Below are positions 6,443-12,150 of a stretch of 12,150 nt of DNA, piece by piece. A program made the position numbers and the translations under genes. Positions within the stretch are counted from its first letter, which is position 1; each line of letters opens with the position of its first letter. The notes below the pieces were generated by a model. That model was not told where the DNA came from and ran no database searches. It saw only the letters and a list, made by a program, of their open reading frames with translations. This DNA comes from Sulfurovaceae bacterium. Lineage in GTDB: Bacteria > Campylobacterota > Campylobacteria > Campylobacterales > Sulfurovaceae. Where the stretch lies: contig JAOZOG010000050.1 of NCBI GenBank assembly GCA_029933395.1, positions 1 to 12,150 on the forward strand. Direction: 5' to 3'.

Positions 6443-7594
6443 CTACTCCTCCTGCTCTTCCTCTTTGAAGTCGAAGATATCCTCTTCCTTCTTCTTTGCC
6501 TCATCTTCATCAACTTTGATGGCGCCCTTGCCGATTCCTTCCATCTTCAGTTTCATGTCGGAGGGGTTGGTCGCATTTCTCATCACCACCTCTTTGCTGA
6601 TACGGCGCTGTTCATAGAGATCGATCAGTGCCTGGTCAAACGTCTGTGTACCGTAGATATCCTTCCCTTCAAAAAGTGCATCGAGTATCTCATAGTCTCT
6701 GTTCTCCAGTATCAACTGTTCGATCCGGGCCGTCTTTTTGAGAATCTCGATCGCCGCTGTCCGTCCGCCGTCTACAGTCTCTACCAGTCTTTGGGAGATA
6801 ATGCCCTCGAGAACCGAGGCAAGCGATGCCCGGATACGGTTTTGTTCGGCAGTCGGAAACATCCCGATGATTCTGTCGATCGTCTCTTTGGCGTCCAGGG
6901 TGTGCAGCGTCGAGAAGACAAGGTGGCCGGTATTGGCGGCGTGGACGGCGATATCGATCGTTTCGAGATCGCGCATCTCCCCCACCAGTATGATATCAGG
7001 GTCCTCTCTCAACGCTCCCCTGAGTGCATCGCTGAAAGAGTTGGTATCCTGCCCGACCGAGCGCTGGTTGATCAGGCAACCCTTGTCTTTGTGGACAAAC
7101 TCAATCGGATCTTCGATCGTGATGATATGCTTTTTCTCGTTATTGTTGATGCGGTCGAGTATCGCTGCAAGTGTCGTCGATTTACCACTGCCCGTCACAC
7201 CGGTGACCAACACAAGTCCCCGATGATACTCGGTAAAATCCTTGATGACTTCTGGAAGCTTGAGCTCATCGATCGTCGGAATATCGACCGGGATGAGACG
7301 AAAAACAGCGCTGTAGCCATCCATCTGATGAAAGAAGTTGACACGAAAACGGCTCTTCTTGTCCAGGACGTAGGTAAAGTCGAGGTTTTTATCCTTCTCC
7401 AGTGCGGCGAAACGCTCCTCCGTGAGAATCTCTTTGGCCAGTGCCGTCATCTCTTTGGCTGCCATATACTCATCACCCAGAAGCCTGAGCACTCCATTGA
7501 TACGGAGACGAACTTTGGCACTCGATTTGAGGTGGAGGTCGCTTCCACCGTTGGCTTTCAGTGTTTTGAGATAGTTGATCAGTCGCTTTTCCAT
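6443..7594 (-). CDS. pilT: PilT-family type IV pilus ATPase (PilT/PilU-like)
   Basis: Hexameric ATPases of this family drive retraction of type IV pili from the cytosolic face of the pilus base. The 383-residue protein opens with the usual GGSDLHLKS PAS-like entry (about 16-24), then Walker A GVTGSGKST (132-140), an Asp box ITIEDPIEF (158-166), Walker B DPDIILVGEMRD (198-209) and a His box STLHT (228-232). Where P. aeruginosa PilT has the retraction motif AIRNLIRE, this one reads RIEQLILE (290-297). The end TQTFDQALIDLYEQRRIS is PilT/PilU-like, followed by an acidic tail (about 362-383). The frame is open 20 codons further, but ATG 7592-7594, ten bases after the tal stop, gives the family-like N terminus MEKRLINYL. 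No other pilus gene is in the window, so PilT versus PilU is uncertain. Confidence 0.88.
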   Translation of the reverse strand: MEKRLINYLKTLKANGGSDLHLKSSAKVRLRINGVLRLLGDEYMAAKEMTALAKEILTEERFAALEKDKNLDFTYVLDKKSRFRVNFFHQMDGYSAVFRLIPVDIPTIDELKLPEVIKDFTEYHRGLVLVTGVTGSGKSTTLAAILDRINNNEKKHIITIEDPIEFVHKDKGCLINQRSVGQDTNSFSDALRGALREDPDIILVGEMRDLETIDIAVHAANTGHLVFSTLHTLDAKETIDRIIGMFPTAEQNRIRASLASVLEGIISQRLVETVDGGRTAAIEILKKTARIEQLILENRDYEILDALFEGKDIYGTQTFDQALIDLYEQRRISKEVVMRNATNPSDMKLKMEGIGKGAIKVDEDEAKKKEEDIFDFKEEEQEE

Positions 7595-7604
7595 CAAAAT
7601 ACCG

Positions 7605-8600
7605 CTACTCCAACTCTTCGAGAATCGTTTTGAAATCCCGCCTGAATGCCTCAACGCCCTCTTCTGTCAGTTGCTTGTAGACCTGCTCCATATCGATCCC
7701 TTTACTTTCGATCAACTCAAAATAGGCATCGATCTCATCGATATGGGTAGGAAGTTTTGCCTTTTTCTCCGGATTTTTGAGGTATGCCCTTATCGTATCA
7801 AGCGGAGCGGTATTGACGGAATGGGGGGCAATCAATTCGCGAATATAATAATCTGCTGGCAGATTGTCTCCCTTGACACTGGTGCTGGCAAAGAGTGTGC
7901 GGATCCCCGGTGTATGGTTGCGCTCTACAATATTGTAGATATTGGCTGCATTGAGAATCCCTGTCCGGGCAGGCTCGATCCCTTTCTCTTCAAGGAGCGG
8001 ATCCAGCAGACGGTCGAAACGGCTTACAAAAACGGAGAGCACCCCTTCTGCCCGGCGTCCGCCGCTGTTCTCAAAGATATCGAGTCCATGCTTCATTGCA
8101 TCGAGAGACTTTCTCGCCTGTCTGGGCGAAAAGATCAATGTCGCATTCACCGATATCCCGGTACTCATCAGTTCGGCCATCGCAATATACCCTGCTTCTG
8201 TCGCCGGGACCTTGATCATCACATTGGGCTCATCGATCGCCGCGAAGAGGCGCTTGGCTTCCTCGATCGTACCCTCTGCATCATCACTCAAAAAAGGATC
8301 GACTTCCATACTGATATAACCGTCTCTTCCCACTTCATAGCAGGGGAAGAGTGCCTGGGCCGCCATTTTGATATCTTCGATGGCCAGTGCTTCGTATTTC
8401 TCTTTTGGCCTCTTCTCTTTCAGAGTCTCCAACTGCTCTTTATAGGCATCGGATTGAATGAAGGCGGAGGCAAAAATGGAGGGGTTGCTGGTCGCTCCCC
8501 TGACAACTCCCGCTTCCAGTAAAGAACCAAATTCATTTTTCAAAAAATCACGTTCGACAAAATCCAACCAAAGCGAAAACCCCGGATCATTCTCCAACAT
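7605..8600 (-). CDS. tal: Transaldolase
   Basis: Transaldolase moves a dihydroxyacetone unit between sedoheptulose 7-phosphate and glyceraldehyde 3-phosphate in the non-oxidative pentose phosphate pathway, giving erythrose 4-phosphate for aromatic amino acids; cytosolic. The 331-residue barrel shows ATSNPSIF (36-43), the Schiff-base Lys130 in MIKVPAT, NATLIFSPRQA (152-162) and FASTSVKGD (237-245), where many relatives have a STGTK-like segment. The frame is open 29 codons further upstream, but that stretch overlaps aat and is not family-like; ATG 8598-8600 has GGGAG seven bases upstream and gives a family-like length. It overlaps the end of aat by 14 bases and precedes the PilT-family gene by 10, so all three are probably one transcript. 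Confidence 0.93.
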   Translation of the reverse strand: MLENDPGFSLWLDFVERDFLKNEFGSLLEAGVVRGATSNPSIFASAFIQSDAYKEQLETLKEKRPKEKYEALAIEDIKMAAQALFPCYEVGRDGYISMEVDPFLSDDAEGTIEEAKRLFAAIDEPNVMIKVPATEAGYIAMAELMSTGISVNATLIFSPRQARKSLDAMKHGLDIFENSGGRRAEGVLSVFVSRFDRLLDPLLEEKGIEPARTGILNAANIYNIVERNHTPGIRTLFASTSVKGDNLPADYYIRELIAPHSVNTAPLDTIRAYLKNPEKKAKLPTHIDEIDAYFELIESKGIDMEQVYKQLTEEGVEAFRRDFKTILEELE

Positions 8601-9321
8601 CACGATACTCCCAACTGAAATCTTGCCATCCACCCAAGTCACTGGGTTTCTCCAAGCTCTTCTCAAGTCTGTCCAGAAAACTGTCACGCGAAATGGCAGT
8701 CGCCCCCAACCTTAGAAGATGCTCGTTACTTACCTGGCAATCTATAAAATCATAGCTTCTCAAGCCTAAAACATCACTTAGTGCTTTGAAGGCGATTTTG
8801 GAGGCATTGCTTCGGAGTGAAAACATCGATTCACCGAAAAATGTTTTCCCCATCGCTACCCCATAGAGCCCCCCTGCCAGCGCCCCATCAAAGTAGACTT
8901 CGACACTGTGCGCAAAGCCCATTTTGTGCAATTCGATATAGGCTTCCTGCATCTCCTCGAGGAGCCATGTGCCCCTCTGCCCCTCCCTGGGTACCGTCCC
9001 GCAATATCGGATCACTTCTTCGAAAGCGTGGTCAAAAGTAACACTGAATCCCCCGTTTCGCAAAACACGCCGGAATGATTTGCTCACCTTGAACTGCTCG
9101 GGATAGAGTACCAGCCTGGGATCGGGAGACCACCAGAGGATTGGATCATCCGCACTGTACCAGGGAAAGATACCTTTACGATAGGCAGTCAGCAACCGAC
9201 TGGGAGAGAGATCGCCGCCATACGCCAGAAGACCTTCGGTGGCGGCATATCGTGGATTGGGGAAGACCAGATCCCTGCGCAGAGGCGGAATCAGGCACTC
9301 CTCGTCAAAGATGGAGGACAT
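8587..9321 (-). CDS. aat: Leucyl/phenylalanyl-tRNA--protein transferase
   Basis: Aat adds leucine or phenylalanine from charged tRNA to proteins with an N-terminal arginine or lysine, turning a secondary into a primary N-degron recognised by ClpS. The 244-residue protein is typical, with the family signatures GLLAYGGDLSPSRLLTAYRKGIFPWY split over about 30-55, WWSPDPR (63-69), GTWLLEEMQEAYIELH, AHSVEVYFDG and the catalytic-fold stretch AMGKTFFGESMFS. It lies downstream of clpA, whose product destroys the tagged proteins. The ATG (9319-9321) lacks a clear Shine-Dalgarno and is preceded two bases upstream by a 7-bp AT-rich hairpin and then a heptanucleotide array, an odd leader for a gene expected to be co-expressed with clpA. 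Confidence 0.95.
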   Translation of the reverse strand: MSSIFDEECLIPPLRRDLVFPNPRYAATEGLLAYGGDLSPSRLLTAYRKGIFPWYSADDPILWWSPDPRLVLYPEQFKVSKSFRRVLRNGGFSVTFDHAFEEVIRYCGTVPREGQRGTWLLEEMQEAYIELHKMGFAHSVEVYFDGALAGGLYGVAMGKTFFGESMFSLRSNASKIAFKALSDVLGLRSYDFIDCQVSNEHLLRLGATAISRDSFLDRLEKSLEKPSDLGGWQDFSWEYRDVGE

Positions 9322-9323
9322 GG

Positions 9324-9340
9324 CAAAAACTTTGTTTTTG
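9324..9340 (-). other. AT-rich hairpin directly upstream of the aat start
   Basis: CAAAAAC-TTT-GTTTTTG, a perfect 7-bp stem with a 3-base loop, ends two bases before the aat start codon on the transcript. The stem is weak (mostly A-U) but it occupies the ribosome-binding position, where no Shine-Dalgarno is seen. Confidence 0.55.
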
Positions 9341-9371
9341 AGTGAAGAGTGAAGAGTGAAGAGTGAAGAGT
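9340..9371. repeat. Heptanucleotide tandem array, GAGTGAA x4 plus partial
   Basis: Four perfect copies of GAGTGAA (9340-9367) followed by GAGT. On the aat transcript the unit reads TTCACTC. It lies in the clpA-aat gap just upstream of the aat hairpin. Each unit has a stop codon in one frame, and 7 is not a multiple of 3, so such an array is compatible only with non-coding DNA. Confidence 0.9.
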
Positions 9372-9426
9372 TGGGGTTGGCATTGTTGCAGAATATTTCT
9401 ACTGTAAATACCTACTCCGCTCTTTC

Positions 9427-9454
9427 GTAACACGTAGCACGTAGCACGTAGCAC
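9427..9454. repeat. Heptanucleotide tandem array, GTAGCAC x3 plus one variant
   Basis: GTAACAC followed by three perfect GTAGCAC units, 28 bases in all, ending one base from the clpA stop codon. The period is the same as in the GAGTGAA array 55 bases away, but the unit sequence is different. Confidence 0.9.
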
Positions 9455-9455
9455 A

Positions 9456-11642
9456 TTACTTCCCAAATTCAAAAGTCAATTTTCCCTTCTTGAAGCCGAC
9501 TTTTATGGTGCCGCCTTTACGCAGCTTTCCGAAAAGTATCTCATCTGTCAACGGTTCCTTGACCTGCTCATCGATCACACGGGCGATATGTCTGGCGCCG
9601 TAGCGCTCATCGTAGCCCTCTTTGGCCAGATGGCGTTTAGCCTCCTTGCTCGCTTTGATCGTGATCTTTCTGTCTGACATCTGTTCATTGAGCTTCTCGA
9701 GTTCACGGCTGACGATCGTGACCAGGGATTCCATCGAGAGGGCTTCGAAACTGATCGTGGCGCTGAGGCGATTGCGGAACTCTGGTGTGAAGAAGTCTTT
9801 CAATGCCCGCTCCGTTTTGCCGGAGCTGTCTTTGTTGAAGCCCATCACGTTGGCCTCTTTGGTTCCGATATTGGAGGTCATGATCAGGATGACGTTTTTG
9901 AAGTCACTCACCACACCGTTGTTATCCGTCAATTTCGCGCCATCCATCACCTGCAGAAGGATGTTCATGATGTCGGGGTGTGCCTTCTCGATCTCATCGA
10001 GCAGCAAGACGGTATGGGGATGCTTCTTGATCATCTCCGTCAGCAGTCCACCCTGCTCGTAGCCCACATACCCTGGCGGCGCCCCGATCAGGCGGCTGAC
10101 GGTATGCTTCTCCATATATTCACTCATATCGAGCCGTTCGAAGTGCACCTGCATCGTCTCGGCAAGCTCTGTCGCAAGGGCTGTTTTGCCCACCCCTGTA
10201 GGGCCGACGAAGAGGAAGCTTCCTATCGGGCTGTTGGGCTTGTTGAGTCCGGCATAGGAGCGCTTGATCGCCCGCACGAGTGCATCGATCGCATGATCCT
10301 GGCCGATGATCTTTTTTTGAAGATCTTTTTTGAGTCTTTTGAGTTTGCGTGTATCATCCGTACCCACTACCGTCGAAGGAAGCTTCAGCATCTTGGAGAC
10401 TGTCTCTTCGATATCTTTGGGTTCAACGACGACACCCTCTTCACCTCTGAGCATATAGTGTGCGCCCACTTCGTCGATAATATCCATCGCCTTATCCGGC
10501 AGAAACCGGTCATGCAGGTATTTGACTGATAGGTCGATCGCACTCTGCAACGCTGCATCACTGAAGGTGATCGAATGATACGCTTCATATTTATGCTTGA
10601 TCCCCTGTAAAATCAGCATCGTATCCGCTTTGCTCGGCTCCTCTACATCGATCTTGGCAAAACGGCGTGAAAGTGCTTTGTCTTTGTCGAAAAAGTTTCG
10701 ATACTCCCCGTAGGTCGTCGCGCCGATACACTTGATATCGCCTCTCGCCAGTGCCGGTTTGAGGATATTGGCTGCATCCATACTGCCGCCGCTGGTACTT
10801 CCTGCGCCGACCATCGTATGGATCTCATCGATGAAGAGAACCGCCTTCTCTACACCCTGAAGTTCTTTCAGGATCGCTTTGAGACGCTTTTCGAAATCAC
10901 CGCGATACTTCGTTCCTGCAATCAATGCGCCCATATCCAGTGCAAAAATCTTGGACCCTTTGAGTATATCGGGAACATCGTTTTCGGAAATTCTCAGGGC
11001 CAAGCCCTCGGCAATAGCTGTTTTTCCCACGCCCGGCTCACCTACCAGCAGCGGATTGTTCTTCTTTCTTCGGCAGAGGGTCTGCATGACCCGCTCTATC
11101 TCCGCTTTGCGTCCGATGACGGGATCGATCTTGCCTGTTTTTGAGAGGGCCACCAGCTCGATCGTAAACTGATCGAGTACAGTCTCCTTCTTTTTCTCCT
11201 CTTTCTCTTTGACCTGCGTGCCTCCCTGCTGATGGGAGATCACTTCGAGGATATCGACCCGGTCGATCCCCTCTTTCTTCATCAGATAGACGGCATAGGA
11301 GTGCTTCTGCAGAAAGATCGCTGCGAGCATATCCCCTATCGTCGCCTCTTTGCGTCCCGAACTGTGTATCTGTGTCATCATATCGTTGATCGCCCTGGAG
11401 AGTGCGACCGTCTCGAAGGGTTCGACTGCTTCACTCAGTGAAGGCATCGTCGCACCGATATGCCTGACGATCCCCTCTGTAAGTTTGTCGGGGTCTACAT
11501 CCAGAGTCTGGAGCAGGTAGCGCCCCTCTTCACTCTGGAGAATAGACCAGAAAATATGCTCGAGTGTCAGATACTCATGCCTGTTCTCTTTGGCATAGGC
11601 AACCGACCGTTTAAAAACATCGTTGAGTGCTATACTTATCAT
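9456..11642 (-). CDS. clpA: ATP-dependent Clp protease ATP-binding subunit ClpA
   Basis: ClpA is the hexameric double-ring AAA+ unfoldase that feeds substrates into the ClpP protease; with ClpS it degrades N-degron proteins. The 728 residues hold an N-domain with the Clp repeat (about 1-140), a charged Lys/Glu linker (about 141-156), AAA domain 1 with Walker A GEPGVGKT (201-208), Walker B VLFIDE (268-273) and arginine finger SRRF (325-328), and AAA domain 2 with Walker A GPTGVGKT (480-487) and LLLDE (546-550). MGF (600-602) sits where E. coli ClpA has the ClpP-docking IGL. There is no long ClpB-type coiled-coil middle domain. The ATG (11640-11642) directly follows the clpS stop, with AAGGA inside clpS seven bases upstream, so the two are coupled. 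Confidence 0.96.
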   Translation of the reverse strand: MISIALNDVFKRSVAYAKENRHEYLTLEHIFWSILQSEEGRYLLQTLDVDPDKLTEGIVRHIGATMPSLSEAVEPFETVALSRAINDMMTQIHSSGRKEATIGDMLAAIFLQKHSYAVYLMKKEGIDRVDILEVISHQQGGTQVKEKEEKKKETVLDQFTIELVALSKTGKIDPVIGRKAEIERVMQTLCRRKKNNPLLVGEPGVGKTAIAEGLALRISENDVPDILKGSKIFALDMGALIAGTKYRGDFEKRLKAILKELQGVEKAVLFIDEIHTMVGAGSTSGGSMDAANILKPALARGDIKCIGATTYGEYRNFFDKDKALSRRFAKIDVEEPSKADTMLILQGIKHKYEAYHSITFSDAALQSAIDLSVKYLHDRFLPDKAMDIIDEVGAHYMLRGEEGVVVEPKDIEETVSKMLKLPSTVVGTDDTRKLKRLKKDLQKKIIGQDHAIDALVRAIKRSYAGLNKPNSPIGSFLFVGPTGVGKTALATELAETMQVHFERLDMSEYMEKHTVSRLIGAPPGYVGYEQGGLLTEMIKKHPHTVLLLDEIEKAHPDIMNILLQVMDGAKLTDNNGVVSDFKNVILIMTSNIGTKEANVMGFNKDSSGKTERALKDFFTPEFRNRLSATISFEALSMESLVTIVSRELEKLNEQMSDRKITIKASKEAKRHLAKEGYDERYGARHIARVIDEQVKEPLTDEILFGKLRKGGTIKVGFKKGKLTFEFGK

Positions 11643-11942
11643 TTATTCATCCTTTTCTATCGTAGCGAGAAGCGGAAATTCATTCTGTTTGGCAAGGCGC
11701 TTGACCTGCTCGGCTTTGGTTTGTGCGATTTCATAGCTGTAGACACCGCAGACTGCACTGCCTTTTTCATGAATGGTGATCATAATTCTCTCTGCATCTT
11801 CGTGACTTTTGTGAAAAATCTTCATCAATATCTCCACGACAAAATCCATACTTGTATAATCGTCATTGTGCAGCAGAACCCGATACATCTCAGGCTCCTT
11901 CAAGACCAAATCAACTTCAACTTCTTCGTTAATCTTTGGCAC
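11643..11942 (-). CDS. clpS: ClpS, N-degron adaptor of ClpA
   Basis: ClpS binds proteins with N-terminal Leu, Phe, Tyr or Trp and hands them to the ClpA N-domain. The 99-residue protein has a flexible acidic N-terminal tail (about 1-17) and the folded core from YRVLLHNDDYT (20-30). The expected N-degron pocket residues are present: Asn26, Asp27, the gatekeeper-like Met40 and His58 in TIHEKG. The start is GTG at 11940-11942, supported by AAAGGA with five bases of spacing; no ATG is available before residue 19. It heads the clpS-clpA-aat-tal-pilT run and has a good promoter upstream in the gap shared with bioD. Confidence 0.96.
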   Translation of the reverse strand: MPKINEEVEVDLVLKEPEMYRVLLHNDDYTSMDFVVEILMKIFHKSHEDAERIMITIHEKGSAVCGVYSYEIAQTKAEQVKRLAKQNEFPLLATIEKDE

Positions 11943-11988
11943 GTTTATCCTTTATTATTTTTGAATTTATGTTACTATGCCTTTTGTG

Positions 11989-12016
11989 ATTATACAAAAA
12001 TTTAAAAAAATAGCAA
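11989..12016 (-). promoter_or_regulatory. Promoter for clpS: TTGCTA, 16 bases, TATAAT
   Basis: On the minus strand TTGCTA (12011-12016) and a perfect TATAAT (11989-11994) are spaced by 16 bases of T-rich sequence, a good sigma-70-type promoter. The predicted leader is about 40 bases and includes the AAAGGA ribosome-binding site. The -10 box lies in the 83-base gap shared with the divergent bioD gene. Confidence 0.7.
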
Positions 12017-12025
12017 GGGCTTGAG

Positions 12026-12150
12026 ATGCAAACACTCTTTGTCACCGCTACAGGTACCGATGTCGGAAAAACATACGCCACACTGAAGCTCATCGAAGCC
12101 TTTTCCCAAAGAGGTATCCGCGTCGGTGTCTGCAAACCTGTCGAAACCGG
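12026..12150 (+). CDS. bioD: Dethiobiotin synthetase, N-terminal part (cut by window edge)
   Basis: BioD closes the ureido ring of dethiobiotin from 7,8-diaminopelargonate, CO2 and ATP, the next-to-last step of biotin synthesis. Only 41 codons are present. The P-loop ATGTDVGKTYA (residues 8-18) right after the first strand (LFVTA) and the later VCKPVETG (35-42) are the classic opening of BioD, distinguishing it from other P-loop ATPases. The ATG at 12026-12028 has AAGGG six bases upstream. It is the only plus-strand gene and diverges from clpS; no other biotin gene can be seen because the window ends. Confidence 0.93.
   Translation, partial: MQTLFVTATGTDVGKTYATLKLIEAFSQRGIRVGVCKPVET

Larger units (their letters stand above)
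9322..9455. other. clpA-aat intergenic region (134 bases)
   Basis: The gap holds two unrelated 7-bp-period arrays, one beside each gene, a small hairpin at the aat start, and about 55 bases between the arrays with no clear promoter or terminator. Nearly half of the gap is tandem repeat. Confidence 0.7.

Noticed and set aside
7595..7654. N-terminal extension of the PilT-family protein by 20 residues
   Set aside because: It lies within the 3' end of tal and does not match the family; the ATG at 7592-7594 gives the usual start.
8601..8687. N-terminal extension of transaldolase by 29 residues
   Set aside because: It overlaps aat in another frame and lacks similarity to transaldolases; the internal ATG has a good Shine-Dalgarno.
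9340..9454. CRISPR-like array
   Set aside because: The repeats are 7-bp units in direct contact without spacers; there are no cas genes in the window.
11460..12005. Plus-strand open frame (181 codons) opposite clpA and clpS
   Set aside because: Shadow of two well-supported minus-strand genes; no recognisable domain.

Overview
The window reads as chromosomal DNA of a Campylobacterota (former Epsilonproteobacteria) bacterium, most likely a Sulfurovum-like sulfur oxidiser. This rests on gene order and protein style: rplY-pth-lptG-lysA-pheA-hisC-x-dxs matches, from memory, the Campylobacter/Sulfurimonas order rplY-pth-lptG-lysA-pheA-hisC-fliF-fliG-fliH-dxs, and clpS-clpA-aat is also a known trio in this phylum. 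The genus is inferred, mainly because the flagellar genes fliF, fliG and fliH are missing from the place where flagellated relatives carry them. No rRNA, tRNA, CRISPR array, transposase or phage gene was seen.

Thirteen genes run in a row on the minus strand and one starts divergently at the right edge. In transcription order they begin with clpS, clpA and aat, the three dedicated parts of the bacterial N-degron (N-end rule) pathway. They continue with tal (transaldolase) and a PilT-family pilus ATPase, with very short gaps or overlaps. A new sigma-70-like promoter then precedes rplY (ribosomal protein L25), pth (peptidyl-tRNA hydrolase) and lptG (LPS export permease), which abut or overlap. 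After a 184-base gap carrying a perfect 28-bp palindrome and a likely promoter come lysA, pheA and hisC (lysine, phenylalanine and histidine/aromatic aminotransferase steps), an unrecognised basic 81-residue protein, and the 5' end of dxs. On the plus strand the 5' end of bioD starts at 12026, and its promoter region is shared with clpS.

The coding content is conserved core metabolism and protein quality control. The less ordinary material is in the gaps. Two heptanucleotide tandem arrays lie between clpA and aat (GAGTGAA x4 and GTAGCAC x3-4), with a weaker 7-bp repeat between pheA and hisC. The palindrome with half-site GTAGAGACAAGGCA lies between lptG and lysA, next to an open frame that codes a cysteine-rich peptide end. 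These look like dispersed intergenic repeat elements. The unknown 81-residue gene, translationally coupled on both sides at the site of the absent flagellar genes, is the best candidate for something undescribed. I found no convincing new defence or mobile system.
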